Shown here in pieces: positions 9,797 to 21,645 of a DNA stretch of 64,000 nt. The stretch spans positions 33,777,501 to 33,841,500 of the forward strand of contig NC_073352.2 of NCBI RefSeq assembly GCF_027580225.2, written 5' to 3'. The notes under the pieces are model-generated. The model saw only the letters and a list, made by a program, of their open reading frames with translations, was not told the origin of the DNA and did not search any database. A program made the translations under genes and the position numbers. This DNA is from Misgurnus anguillicaudatus. Its lineage: Eukaryota; Chordata; Actinopteri; Cypriniformes; Cobitidae. The first letter of the stretch is position 1; every line of letters starts with the position of its first letter.

Positions 9797-11947
9797 TTCA
9801 GGGTGTCCCGCAGAAAATTTGTTAGTTAAGGTGGTAGGGTTGGGTGGGGGCGTGGCAATCAAAGGGGCGGGGTGTACACGTCATGATGAAAATATTTTTT
9901 TTATTTAAAACACTCAAATAAAACTTAATTTTGTAGAAACTATGACAGAAAATGAACACGTACTAGATTATTAATTAATTGTTTTTAACAAATACCTCTT
10001 ACGGGAATAGCTGCGTGATGAAGTGAAACTAAAGGGTTAATAAACACAAACTAAAGCAGATTTGTAGAACGTCTGGCGAATGATGATAGATAGCGCGAAG
10101 ATTGTAAAAACGGATTTCCTGCTATTAATTACATTATCTTAAAGGAGTATAACTAATGTAGCATGTAAATAATGCACATAAATAACGTGAGCAAGAGCGT
10201 TCAACAATTATATCGAATCAGCAGGCACGTGAAACCTAGCTAGCAGGTTGCTCAAACAACAAAATCACCAGCTAACTTACTTTAAATTCGCAAGAACTGT
10301 AGACTGTAATATAATACCAGGCTTAAATAAACCCCAGGGCTCAAAATTAACTTTTTTATATGGTAGCACTGGTGCTCCCAACTTTAAAGAGTTAGGAGCA
10401 CCAGCAAAAATTTAGGCGCATCCATCAAAAAATTTAAAAGCACCACAACTACAATGTAAATGTTAATAGATTTATTTTATTAAAAATAAAACACCACCAC
10501 CGGGCTTTACACGTCCTATGGCCAGCATTGAAAAGTTGGTTTTCTATTTTATTTTATTTTATTTTTTTGCTGCATAAATTCCTAAATTAATACCCAAATG
10601 CTGTTGAAATAGTATTGCAGCAATAATAATTTAACAATTACAGGTAACATGATTAAGATTACATAGAAAATCTAGCAAACACGTAAAACACTGATTAATT
10701 GTGACATTACAAAAGTGACCCTAATATAGAAGGCTAATATATATTGGTATTGATAACTGCATTACCAGGATGCTTTTACTACTAAATAGGCAATGTTTTA
10801 AAAAATACAACAAAAACATACCATCAGCATTGTCGTATTCCACGTCAACATGGACCACAAGGATGTTTGTCGAATGTCCATTCACCAGCGCATGCGCACA
10901 TACACCATCAAACACACTTTGACAGACAGCTCGGTGTCTCCATCAATAATAAACACATTTGTCATGACACGTCTTGTATTTTTGGCACTTTCGCCATGTT
11001 TAAGCAAGGTACGTCTGGCGCTTAAAATGTTTTGATTCCGCCATTAACGCCGTTTTACAGGATTTACAGTAAACACAGTAAGTTACATTTTCATAGTGGA
11101 GACACTCGAAATCTTTAAGCCACTCTCTCTGAAAGGTTTAACGTCAACTCGTATTTTCCGGTGGTGGAGTTACAATTGAATCCGGATTGTCGTCAAAAAA
11201 TACAGTAATAACCTTGGCTGTAATCGTCTCGCTCTCGTCATGCTCGCGACGCGTTCGTCTTTTCACATTTCCGCGCTTCACGGCAACAAGGAATGACTGA
11301 CGCTCATATTAGCCAATCTGCGGTCTTCATTAAACGCAAGAACTTTATGGTGAAATTTGATTGGTTATGTATCGTTGGAGAGAACACTGAACCTGGGACA
11401 GCGCCAGCACGCATGATCACAATCAACTCGCGTCACAACAAAATTGGCAGTCGCACAACTGCTCCCAAATATATTTTAAGGTCGCACAGATTAAATTTCG
11501 GTCGCATATGCGACCAAAATGGTCACAATTTCGAGCCCTGAACCCAAAACATAAGTCCACTTACAGTTCTTACGGACAATGCGTTTTATCAACTGGCTAT
11601 CCTCCAGACATGACGGACCACGTCTTTATCTCATTTAGGCCGTGTGGCGCGCGTGCACGCTCACGGTGTGAAGCGAGTCCGTGCTATTCTCCGAGATGTT
11701 TTATCAACTGGCTACTAGTTATTCTCCAGACAGTGACGGTCCAGAACACATCTTTCTCATTTCGGCCTTGTGGCGTGCGTGCCCGCTCGTGGTGTGAAGT
11801 GCATCCGCGCTATTCTCCAAGATGCACTTGACGGCCTTTTGTGCAGCAGAATTTTTTTTTTTTTTTTTGGACGACCTAGTTAAGGTGGTAGGGTTTCCCA
11901 GCTTAGGCGGGCCGCCCGAACTGCAAAGTGCTGCTGGAAAACCTGTA
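9797..11947. mobile_element. TTTCCCGCAGAAAATTTG family composite element, copy 1
   Basis: It starts near 9799 (CAGGGTGTCCCGCAGAAAAT) with GTTAGTTAAGGTGGTAGGGT. It ends near 11947, where a second GTTAAGGTGGTAGGGTTTCC precedes CTGCTGGAAAACCTG, so the termini are inverted and the subterminal motif recurs. Copies: 14032-14450 (short) and from 21885 (left part). An inner piece 10336-11540 bounded by CAGGGCTCAAAATTAA and CAATTTCGAGCCCTG is probably a separate insertion that brings GGAGCACCAG-type sequence. No transposase recognised. Confidence 0.65.
11573..11826. repeat. Two-copy tandem repeat of about 125 bp inside the composite element
   Basis: TTTTATCAACTGGCTA... CATTTAGGCCGTGTGGCGCG ... GCTATTCTCCGAGAT occurs once at about 11583-11697 and again at about 11699-11823 with scattered changes. 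A similar pair is present in the short copy at about 14155-14335. It produces an apparent long open frame (11508-11831) that only reflects the duplication. Confidence 0.7.
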
Positions 11948-12109
11948 ATTACATTGACAGAGTATTAAACTGCACCAGAAGATGACTTGCAGTACCTGGA
12001 TGAGGCTGTGTTACTTGTTTTCCATGATTGTTATCTGGGAATAACAAATCTCCGATTGTCGCCAATGGCCAATCTGAATCAAGCAAGATTATTTGTATGT
12101 ATATAAATA

Positions 12110-12478
12110 TATATGACCTATATGTCATAAGTCAAACAGGTATATTTGTAGCAATAGCCAACAATACATTGTATAAGTCAGAATTATAAATTTTGAATTC
12201 TAAAATCATTAGGATATTAAGTAAAGATCATGTAACATGAAGATATTTTGTAAATTTCCTACTGCAAATATCAAAAATGTATTTATCATTATGTAATATG
12301 TGTTGCTAAGGACTTTTGTCAATATTTAGATTTTTTGCACCCTCAGATTCCACATTTCCAAATAGTTGTATCTCGGCCAAATATTGTGCTTAACATCTTA
12401 ACAAACCATACACCAATGAAAATCTCAATTTTAAAAAATTGACTCTTTATGATTGGTTTGGTGGTCCAGGTCACATAT
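12110..12478 (+). mobile_element. Uninterrupted copy of the TATGTGACC host repeat
   Basis: It matches, in order, the three pieces at 2882-2958, 5704-5741 and 7517-7700 (words AATACATTGTAT, AAAATCATTAGGATATTAAG and TATCTCGGCCAAATATTGT) and ends GGTGGTCCAGGTCACATAT. It serves as an empty-site reference for the nested insertions around 2959 and 5746. Confidence 0.75.
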
Positions 12479-13260
12479 AAATATATATTACACATACATG
12501 CATATTAGTGTGTGTGTGCTTCAATGTATACGTATTTAATGTATGCATGTGTGTGTGTTCCTGCAAATCGTGTCCTGGTGTTTGCTGGAGCGTGCTTGTG
12601 TGTATTTAGAGATCAAAGTGTACGAGGTACATACCTGCTCTGTGAGGACTAATTCTTGCCCTGAGGAAAAATGACAGCTCAGTTTAGCTGTCATACACTT
12701 CTCCATACTATCATCCCACCATCCCGATTTCTTTAATCTTTCATTCCCCCTGATGGTCTTTAATTTTTTCCCGTCTTGTTTTGTTCATGACAAATAAGTA
12801 CTTATAAATAAAATCTTTCTGGTATTTTTTAATGGTACATAACTGATCATATAGTGTATTTTAGAGGTGAACTTGTGATCCCACATTTTAAGATTTTTCA
12901 CTGTGACATAATTTTCCCATGCACGTAAAGGGTTCATAGAAAGTATTACTCTCTCGCCTTCCCTTGATCTTCTCTCATCACCCTGGCTATAGAGTTATAG
13001 AGCAGTGATGTTGTCCTGCGGACCCTTCAGGTCATGTGTGACAGGCTGTGCTTTCTGCAAATTACTGCACTCCTTCATCATGGCTGTCTGACAGGCTGAC
13101 TGAAAAACATTCAACATGCATATTGTATTACGTCGCTGAAGACCAAAGCCACCAAAATCACTCACATTGTCCACTGTTGTGATCCTTACACTGAGCATAC
13201 TTTGAAATATTTTCAGGGATCATAATCTCTCTCCCTTTATGTCTCTGTCCGTTTAAGCAG
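12479..13260. other. npm intron, no recognised element
   Basis: An AT-rich stretch with short TGTG runs (12507-12560), then apparently single-copy sequence up to acceptor TTTAAGCAG (ends 13260). No coding or repeat structure that I can support. Confidence 0.4.
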
Positions 13261-13344
13261 ACCCCAGAGAAGAAGAAGAGTGCAGACAGACAGAACGGCT
13301 CGCCAGACAGGAAAGCAGCAACACCAGGAAAATCTCAAGATAAG
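13261..13344 (+). CDS. npm4: Nucleophosmin-family gene, Lys/Ser/Pro linker exon 1
   Basis: This 84 bp exon (28 codons, phase 0 both ends) encodes TPEKKKSADRQNGSPDRKAA followed by TPGKSQDK. It corresponds to the variable basic linker of NPM1 (TPAKNAQKSNQNGKD...). Candidate proline-directed phosphosites are the TP and SP pairs. The acceptor is TTTAAGCAG and the donor GTACGA. Confidence 0.88.
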
Positions 13345-13396
13345 GTACGAGAACCTGCTTTGAGATCAGGATGTGTTCATCCAGATTGGCAACACT

Positions 13397-13818
13397 TAAA
13401 ACGATAATTCAGCAAAAAATGAAAATTACCCCATGATTTACTCAACCTCAAACAGTATGAGATGTATATGTCCATCATCTTTCAGACTAACACAGTTTGA
13501 GGTATTTTAGAAAATGTCCTGGCTCTTCCAAGCTTTGTTACTAAAGAAAACAGGGTCCATGACTTTCAAGCCCAAAAAAAGCCATCCATCCCTCATTGAA
13601 GTAATACAAGGTGTTAATAAAGGCTTTCTGATGGTAATTGAGCATATTTAAAATGGTATCAACTATAAAACTAGCTTCTGGTTTTCTATCGTTATAAAGC
13701 TTGGAAAAGCCAGGACATTTTCTAAAATAACTCAAATTGTGTTCGTCTGAAAGATAATGGACATATGTATCTTGTAAATTGTGAGGTATTTTTAATTTTC
13801 ACTGAACTATTGCATTAA
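13397..13818. mobile_element. Palindromic TIR element, decayed
   Basis: The left arm (TTTTAGAAAATGTCCTGGCT at 13505) recurs in reverse at about 13712-13731 (AGCCAGGACATTTTCTAAAA). The outer arms ATGATTTACTCAACCTCA... and GAACTATTGCATTAAGG resemble the AGGGATAGTTCACCC family. Together they give an imperfect foldback of about 420 bp. The open frame at 13541-13735 runs along an arm and is not a gene. Confidence 0.6.
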
Positions 13819-13891
13819 GGTCACATTCACCTCCGCACAGTGACATTTCACAGGCACAAAAGGTGTGGCCGGATGTCAAGTGAGTGTTTAA

Positions 13892-14703
13892 CTCTTTTCC
13901 CGCCATTGACGAGTTATCTCGTCAATTAAGAGAAAACACTTCCCTGCCAAGTTTTTATGGCAATGCATATTTTTTTGTGATTTTACACTAGGTGGTGCTC
14001 TTACACCATTTATAAAACACTGCAGAGTTTCCCGCAGAAAATTTGTTAGTTAAGGTGGTGTGGGGCCGAGGGCGTGGCCATCAAAGGGGCGGGGCGTATG
14101 TGTCATGATGAAAATTAAAATATTTTTATTTAAAACACTCAAATAAACGGACCACATCTTATCTCATTTCGGCCGTGTGGTGCGCGTGCACGCTCGCGGT
14201 GTAAAGTGCGTCCGCGCTATTCTCCGAGATGTTTTATCAACTGGCTAGTTATCCTCCAGACAGTGATGGTCCGGACCACGTCTTTCTCATTTCGGCCGTG
14301 TGGCGTGATGCGCATGCGTGCTATTCTCCGAGATGCACTTTACGGTCTTTTGTGCAGCGATTGATTTTTTTTGGACGACCTAGTTAAGGTGGTAGGGTTT
14401 CCAAGTTTAGGCAGGCCGCCTTAACTAAAATGTGCTGCGGGAAATCCTGCACTGGGTGTATAAAAGTTTATGGTGATTTTATAATAGTCTGACTTTTCTA
14501 TCGCAAGACCATAACAACCACGAGTAAAAAGAGAACAAATAAAGATAGGATGAAACTTTTTTGTTTGAAAGCAGAGGGTCTGTTCAAACATATTGTATGT
14601 TTTTATAAATTTAAAGAAGACAACATTTTTCTGTAAGGCATTAAACTTGTAAAAATCATAAAAATTGTTGGCAACTTAAAAAAATATGCTGGTGGGAAAA
14701 GAG
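13892..14703. mobile_element. TTAA-flanked element (CTCTTTCCCCGCCA family) with a nested composite element
   Basis: It begins CTCTTTTCCCGCCATTGACG and ends GCTGGTGGGAAAAGAG, between TTAA at 13888-13891 and 14704-14707. It contains the short composite element 14032-14450, which interrupts a region otherwise alignable to 4676-5116 and 21917-22400. Confidence 0.8.
14032..14450. mobile_element. TTTCCCGCAGAAAATTTG element, short copy nested in a TTAA element
   Basis: The ends GCAGAGTTTCCCGCA and TGCGGGAAATCCTGC are inverted copies. The interior GTTAGTTAAGGTGGTG...GGGGCGTATGTGTCATG matches the left of copy 1 at 9817, then jumps to the GACGGACCACG region, so it is an internally deleted derivative. 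Confidence 0.78.
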
Positions 14704-14707
14704 TTAA

Positions 14708-16540
14708 TTTGTACACTGTCGTTTGTCTCAATTGATTAATTTCTTTTTTATATATTATTTGATGAATGTCAACACATCACATTATAAGTAACAACATAAA
14801 CAAACGGCTTTCGTAGAACACACGTAACTTCCGATAAACTCCACTTAGAATCAATAACAAAAAGCTCTTTTAGTTTATTTAGATATAAAGCAAAATAAAC
14901 AACACTTCGACGAGGTATGTGTTCAACAGTTCAGTTTAGCAACTAGTCAAACCGTTAAACAAACAGAGGCCGGAAGTAAAGTTCTGACCAGATGCATAAT
15001 CGCTTCACCGCATGTGCGTCCGATTAATCTATATTATATATCCGTCTATATTAATAAATGTGGTACATGTGTACACTGCGACATTGCCTGAGCAAACATT
15101 AACAAGTAACATCCGTTTTTTGAGTCTTTGACACTCTTACGTACATAAATGACATTAAAGTACCACAATGTATTTAAAGAATAAAGAAATGTGAACCCAT
15201 TGAAAAGTCACACAATACAAATCCTCATAACATTCAGAAGGGAGCTACGTTTCCAAATTCCAAAATTGCTGCTGCTGTGGATGATGATGGTAGTGGTCAT
15301 GCCAGCTGTTACCAAAAACGCTGTACGCAGGTTTTGATATCTTGTCTAGATCCCATTCAGCCAAGCAAAAACCAAAAGCCAAGGTCTACCGACGAATGCC
15401 AGCACTAATTCTTAGCAAACGTGCAGGTGCATTTTGTCTCGCAGAGAAAGGCACAGGATAATGAGCCAGTTTGTCTTTGTTTACGATCAGCCAACAACGT
15501 CAAACGCTAAAACGCAAGTTAGACCAGCAGTACCCCGAAGATAAATGTGTGCAACGGCATTCAAAACTCCAGCTGCGATTAGCTCAAAACCGCCCAATCT
15601 TAGGAGGACAATATGGTCCCAAATCCACAAAGCCATTATTTCAGGATCTTTTATTGTAGTGAATGCCCTTAATACACATTTAATAGTCAAGAGTATTAGA
15701 GAAAACATCTTCACATTCAAAGGGTTTTTTTTTCAGGTCATGGAAAAGGGCCATCATATTTTCCCATGCACGCACTCTTAACTAGCTGCTGGTGGCAACA
15801 ATCCCAAAATGTTCAATTTGAAGGGTCATTTGTGGTCTTCTTTAAAATAACAACTACTCTCATAGCCGCGGCCTTCTGGCAGGTAGTCTACTGCTGGGAA
15901 TCTGAAAAACGTTCACCAGACTTTCTTCTAATCACATATTTTCCCCTCTGACCAGTGCACATGGAGTCGTGTGGCGTTGAACAGTCTTTTGATGTTGCTC
16001 TTTAGTTTTTTCCTTGCTGTAATTGTGGTGCTGAATCAGAAAGACACAGAAGCAGGAATGCTGGTCACAGTGAGGTGTACAGATGTATCTGCTAAAGGTC
16101 TGGAAATAAAAAGCCGATTAATTTACCCCATAGATGACCCCATAGATTTATATTTTAGGCATGTTAACTCTTCAGGAGAGACCAAAGTCCCTTAAGGGAA
16201 GTCACGCCACTAGGGGGCCATGTTTGCAATGTCTCCAGGACGCTATTTCACTCATGCAAGACTGAAGTCATATCTACTTGAATAGGGAGAGACAGATATC
16301 TCTAAAGCCGCCTTTCCACTGTACACAACAAACACTGTCCGATAAACCGGAAGTCATTCATTCCCCCAATGGAGAGTCGCAAAGGGGCCACGTGAGGTGA
16401 CGACCATCTGCGGATGCGTAATTTTTGGATCCGTTTTGAGCATTGGATTTAAAAAAAATTTGAACTTGTGCGACTACACCTCATGCGATACATAGACTTT
16501 ATCAGTAACACTTGAATCCTTTAAAAACTATTTATTACTG
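14708..16540. other. npm intron, no recognised element
   Basis: About 1.8 kb with no repeat that I can match elsewhere in the window. Several short open frames (15471-15659, 15487-15720, 15545-15781, 15766-15951, 15971-16195) overlap on both strands, lack conserved domains and have no splice context, so they are probably chance or remnants. 16200-16500 includes CGCCACTAGGGGGC and GGAAGTC words seen in fish repeats. Confidence 0.4.
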
Positions 16541-17265
16541 TTAAAGGAATAGTCTACTCATTTTCAATATTAAAATATGTTATTACCTTAACTAAGAATT
16601 GTTGATACATCCCTCTATCATCTGTGTGCGTGCACGTAAGCGCTGGAGCGCGCTGCGACGCTTCGATAGCATTTAGCTTAGCCCCATTCATTCAATGGTA
16701 CCATTTAGAGATAAAGTTAGAAGTGACCAAACACATCAATGTTTTTCCTATTTAAGACGAGTAGTTATACTAGCAAGTTTGGTGGTACAAAATAAAACGT
16801 AGCGCTTTTCTAAGCGGATTTAAAAGAGGAACTATATTTTATGGCGTAATAGCACTTTTGGGAGTACTTCGACTCGGCGCAGTAACACCCTCCCTCTCCC
16901 ATTATGAGAGTGAGAGCGGACTTTTCAGGCGAGTTGAAGTACTCCCAAAAGTGCTATTACGCCATAAAATATAGTTCCTCTTTTAAATCCGCTTAGAAAA
17001 GCGCTACGTTTTATTTTGTACCACCAAACTTGCTCGTATAACTACTCGTCTTAAATAGGAAAAACGTTGATGTGTTTGGTCACTTCTAACTTTATCTCTA
17101 AATGGTACCATTGAATGAATGGGGCTAAGCTAAATGCTATCGAAGCGTCGCAGCGCGCTCCAGCGCTTACGTGCACGCACACAGATGATAGAGGGATGTA
17201 TCAACAATTCTTAGTTAAGGTAATAACATATTTTAATATTGAAAATGAGTAGACTATTCCTTTAA
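16541..17265. mobile_element. Long near-perfect hairpin (TTAA-flanked foldback MITE)
   Basis: Arms 16541-16870 and 16936-17265 are reverse complements that stay in register over 330 bp (16541+17265 equals 16861+16945), with only about two substitutions seen (AATGTTTTT vs AACGTTTTT; TATACTAGC vs TATACGAGC) and a 65 bp loop. The ends are TTAAAGGAATAGTC and GACTATTCCTTTAA, so the outer TTAA is the likely target duplication. The arms contain an unusually CpG-rich block (GCGCGCTGCGACGCTTCG). Transcribed in the npm pre-mRNA, it would form a very long dsRNA stem. Confidence 0.9.
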
Positions 17266-17280
17266 GTAATACATTATTAA

Positions 17281-17362
17281 TTTAATATATACACATTATT
17301 ACATAATTTGTAAGTCGCTTTGAACAAAAGCGTCTGCAAAATGACTAAATGTAAATGTAATC
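17281..17362 (+). repeat. SINE-type tail fragment
   Basis: AAGTCGCTTTGAACAAAAGC followed by GTCTGCAAAATGACTAAATG is the well-known 3' tail of cyprinid SINE-like repeats. Similar tails are at 35041-35095, 28263-28330 (reverse), 42743-42785 and 54026-54060. Confidence 0.55.
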
Positions 17363-17376
17363 TTGTCTCTACATAA

Positions 17377-18166
17377 AGAGTTTGGTTCCAAAACTCAATA
17401 AATCCATTTTGACTAATTTCAGTTAAAACTTGTTTCAAAGAAAGTTACGAGATGAAAACCACTATTTACTGTTACAATCTTTCACATAGCATCTTTTGGT
17501 TATAATAAAATTAAAAATTCAAATCCATAATTTGATTTTTAAATATTTATTTATTGTTGCTGAACTTTATTGATGGCGATCAGCTATAAAATGTTTTGGT
17601 CCTGCTCGATTTTCGTTGACTTCAAGTAAAATAATGGAAAGTTTTTCATAAGATCCCCTGGGGTCAATGTGTTAGCATGAGAGAAGCTTGATGCTGTCAA
17701 GAGAACAAGCAACAGCTGACATTTTTTCTTCCGCTGAGTGCCTTTCACGTAAATTATTTGATGGCTTACGTTTGTTTCCCGTCACAGAAAACCACCACAG
17801 GTTTTGCAATGTCATCAAAGTATTATTTTGTGTTTGTTTGTTTGTTTGTTGATCACAAAGTACAAAGTAGATGAAGAAAAATAAGATTCTGTGTGTATTC
17901 AACGTGGCGCCATTGTTGTTTACAATGTGTGAAATGGTGCGCTGTGATTTGTTGAGCGGATTTATTGCATTCTGCAGAGAAGGAGGAGTGGCGTTTATCG
18001 CGTTTTAGGAAAAAAGGGAGAAAAGATGACAGAAAAACACGGCGGATATCGGATTTTGCGTAAAATTAAATATTTACTTTTTAATACTGACCTGATACAA
18101 TACTGATTTTGACGGTAACTCTTTTTTTTCTAAATGGCGTTTATCATGTTTTGGAACCAAACTCTT
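17377..18166 (+). mobile_element. TIR element, GAAGAGTTTGGTTCC family, copy 2
   Basis: The ends AGAGTTTGGTTCCAAAAC and GTTTTGGAACCAAACTCT are perfect inverted copies. The interior aligns with copies 1 and 3. At 18096-18105 it holds TACAATACTG uninterrupted, which is the duplicated target of the insertion found in copy 3 at 32666. The minus-strand frame 17672-17902 resembles the plus-strand frame of copy 1. Confidence 0.82.
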
Positions 18167-18724
18167 CATATGTTCTCCCCAAAAATATTGTCGGTCTTTG
18201 TCATTCATGCATAGCTGTTTATTGTTTTATTCATTTATTTATTTCACTATAGTAAATATTCGTAGATTGAAGACTCTTGCCCTGGAATGAGCTTCTCTCC
18301 CATATTGGCACGGATTTACAATTAAACTGAAGTTTCATGACGACTGCCACTAGGGGGCGAACTCCGACAGTCATGTTTGAATGTCGTGTATAGTGGAAAA
18401 GCAGCTTAAAATGCACGCTAAAATAACAATTTAGCAACACATTTCTGAACAAAAATTATATGTGACATCAACTGTACCATAAGTTTGGTTTAGTAAGCTC
18501 AAAATGTGCAAAAAAATTCTCGAGATCGTTTCAGCTACTGCTCATGCATACAGGTTGGCAAGTGCCTCGCGGACTTTATATAATGCACCTGCCCCAGAAA
18601 ATAATAATTTTTTATCGAATGATGATTGGCAATTATATGCAACTTTATAAATGTGATATTTTATAAATATAAACAATAAAGAAAAGTTGTTTTATAGTGT
18701 CTTATAAAATGAGTGGCTCATTAA

Positions 18725-18887
18725 CTCTTTCCCTGCCAGCATTTAAAAAAAAAAGTTTTCCAGCCAGCGCCAGCATTTTCATGATGGGTTGTATAAGTTG
18801 CGGAACTGGATAATAGCGGTATTGCAGAAAGCTGAAAATGCTCGTCGTTGGCAGGGAAGAGTTATCTCGTCAATGGTGGGGAAACAG
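18725..18887. mobile_element. TTAA-flanked element, short derivative
   Basis: CTCTTTCCCTGCCAGC (start) and GGTGGGGAAACAG (end) lie between TTAA at 18721-18724 and 18888-18891. Inside are the family words GCCAGCGCCAGCATTTTCATG and CGTTGGCAGGGAAGAGTTATC. It is an internally deleted copy of about 163 bp. Confidence 0.7.
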
Positions 18888-18984
18888 TTAAAATCCGCAG
18901 TTTGTCTTTTTTAGCAGATTTTTAAATACTTGTTGCTTTGCATGAAATGTTAAGCTTAAAGCTGATTGTTAGGTTCAGGGCTTA

Positions 18985-19350
18985 CATCTGTTTATTAAAA
19001 GAAGACATCATAAAAAATGACTTTTTTCATGTTTAAGTGCTATAATTGTGTCCCCAGTGCTTCTATCAACCTAAAAAATGTGAAAAAGAACAACCTAGTA
19101 ACTAAGTTTTGGTAAACCATTCTCTGCAAGCATGTAAAAAAATTGGTCTAATTGGTGAAATTTGGCTCCCCTTGTGATGTCAGAAAGGGATAATACCACC
19201 CCTTAATCTGCACTATCCAACCACGGCACTGCCATTTAGTGCAGAGATCAGCTCATTTGGATTTTAAGGACACACCCAAAAACACTTAACATATGTACTC
19301 TGGGGACACCAAAGATTTATTTTACATCTTAAAAAAGTGAGATGTCCTCT
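18985..19350. repeat. Interspersed repeat, CTGACATCACAAGGGGAGCC family
   Basis: It contains TTTTTCATGTTTAAGTGCTA, GGCTCCCCTTGTGATGTCAG, CCCCTTAATCTGCACTATCC and TGTACTCTGGGGACACCAAAG. The same order occurs reversed at 61975-62345, and the left part recurs at 33380-33470. Type unknown; it has the features of a non-autonomous DNA element. Confidence 0.65.
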
Positions 19351-19379
19351 TTAAAATAAATGCCAATGCCAAAGAGGAA

Positions 19380-19905
19380 AATATACTTCCAGAACCAAGG
19401 CCATGGGTGGCCACTGTTGTGTTTAAGATATTATCAGATTTAAAATAGTCATAAATGTCCATCAAGCTCTGGCTGTCAAACATCCCAAAGCAATTACTTA
19501 AAACGGGCAGGTCAAAATAAGACAGGTGACAGACAACAGCGAGACTAAACTTTCCCTGCTTATGTAAATGTTTCTGACCTTTGGCCCCTAAAACACTCCC
19601 CCTCAGGACGGGTTTAAACCGTTACACGTCGACCTTTGGTTTTTGGCATTTAAACACAGACCACCTTTAACACATAAGCACCCACACACCCCTTCACAAT
19701 GTCTCGACGGGTTTCTCATCGCTCCTGCTTGCAGTTCACTTGACCTAACAATGTAAGAACGGGTAAGCATGTCATTACCTTCTTAGATGGCTGTCGTGAG
19801 GAGTGCTAATTACCTAGTGTATGAAACAGCCAGAGGGCTGTGTGTGTGTCAGTGCGCACATTCGGCTAATTCCATAATAGCCACGTTCTGATGCAAGACA
19901 GCGGT
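19380..19905. promoter_or_regulatory. Candidate conserved non-coding region (npm intron)
   Basis: A TE-poor stretch inside the longest npm intron. It is base-balanced rather than AT-rich and carries homeodomain-type cores such as GCTAATTACCTAG (about 19806-19818) and CGGCTAATTCC (about 19863), plus GGTCAAAATAAGACAGGTG. It shows no frame, repeat match or microsatellite other than a TGTGTG run at 19840. The linkage of this gene with an FGF8-subfamily neighbour makes intronic enhancers for fgf24 plausible. This is inference only; conservation was not tested. Confidence 0.3.
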
Positions 19906-20621
19906 TGTTAAAAAACCTGATGAGATCAGACACCCGATCGGACAACCTTCCATCTCGAAACTTGTCAAAACTGGCACTTTTTCACACTTCGGCTTCCGGT
20001 GGGCTTTACAAACAACCCTTCGTCCTTACCAACACCCTTGTTTCCGGTGGCCACTCCCCACCATTAGAAATCATTAGGACTTGGTGTCCCTGCGGGCCAT
20101 GAGGAGAGCGGAAACTGTGTGGTCTGTCATTAAAGCGTGGCAGACGCTACGTTGCTTAACATTGCATTCTCACATATATGAGCTGTTAAACTATAGCTGC
20201 ATATCTTTATGAGACCATGAAGAGAAATCATTCGCATTTACACAGAATACTCAGGAAAGTGTGGAATGCTTTCTGAGACGGCATGCGCATGTAGAGACAC
20301 GTTTACGCAATAGTATGGGTCACAAGATGTCATTATTTCGGAATAGGATGGACAGTTTTCTAAGGAATTCGGGAATGTTGTTGCTTTGAGTCTTGTTAGA
20401 TTGTTTTATGTTTTATTTATAGACTGCAAACTGTATAGGTACATTTAATCCATTAAGTCTGATTTCAGTTTAAACCTAAACTTTGTGTACAGTAAATGTG
20501 ATAAGTTGTGGTTGGTCACAGTGCAATTTAATGTTGATGATTAATTACTCAAAGGTCATTGGTTTGATCCCAGGTAATGCATATAATGATAAGGGATATG
20601 TATACCTTCAATGCATTAGTA

Positions 20622-21645
20622 CAGTGCTTCTCAATTATTTTCTGTCACGCCCCCCCTAGGAAGAAGTAAACATTTCGCGCCCCCCAACTCTCCGCCGCGA
20701 CTGTAAATAGTATAATTTGTCTATAAAATGACACATCTGCAAAACATTGTATCCTTATTAACAATAAAGAAAACACAAAAATAGAAATATCGATCAACTT
20801 ACAACAAAGAATAACTTTATTAACATTGTTTTTTAGTCTGTAACAAAAAAGACTTAAAATGCATCAATTTGCCTGAAAAAAACAATCCTTATTTAAAGTA
20901 TAATATTTTTTTGACCATTTGATACTGAAAAATTAAATTAAATATAATCAATAAATAATAATAAAAACTCAAGCGGCTTATCAGCCGGATTGGGGTGTAA
21001 TATCTTTAAGTGACAGTGCAAAAAATCACTTCCTGAAAAAGTATTTTTCCTGGGGTCTCGCGCGCCCCCCCTGGTGTCGCTTTGAGCCCCCCCTGGGGGT
21101 CCCGCCCATAGACTGTAAAAAAGATGGACGACGCCTGTTCGCTCTCTTCCATTGGTGAAAAGTGAAGCCGCCAGTGTCCTGATATGGCGCTGACATCTTG
21201 GGTCTTGAGTCTGCGCAATAGCGATTTCGGGACCAGTCATGCGCAGTAGTGAGCAGGAAGGGAAGGCGCGAAGTCAAAACCGCGCCCTCGCTCGAATAGA
21301 ATGCGCATATCACACGATTTCACAGCTGTCAATCATGACGTGACACCACCGTTTTTATATCATTAAATAACTAACTAAACACAAACCTATTTTAAAAACA
21401 AACATTTGAATTTACATCTGCGTGATAAAACCTACAGTAAATGACAGAAACCAGCTTTGGAAAAAAGATAATTGAAGTGTAAATAATTTTTTTAGTTGGT
21501 CTCAAGTCCCATTGAATAACATGGGGAGGCGGGCTTTATGACCTATACTGGGACCGGTCACTGGGGGGCGATCGAGACGTTTTGGCTTCACTTTTCAGGG
21601 CTTGTGCGGCATGCTTGGTCCCGCCCCACTATTTGAGAAGCACTG
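20622..21645. mobile_element. hAT-like element, perfect 8 bp TSD
   Basis: The ends CAGTGCTTCTCAAT and TTGAGAAGCACTG are inverted copies, flanked by CATTAGTA at 20614-20621 and 21646-21653. It is 1.02 kb long. The interior holds C-rich tracts (CGCCCCCCCT) and a likely nested repeat from about 21113 (ATAGACTGTAAAAAAGATGG) to 21610 (GGCTTCACTTTTCAGGGCTTG). Overlapping minus-strand frames at 20938-21313 are not recognisable as a transposase. Confidence 0.88.

Noticed and set aside
20938..21313. Overlapping minus-strand frames as a transposase gene
   Set aside because: Three overlapping frames, no DDE or zinc-finger signature, and the region includes a nested repeat.
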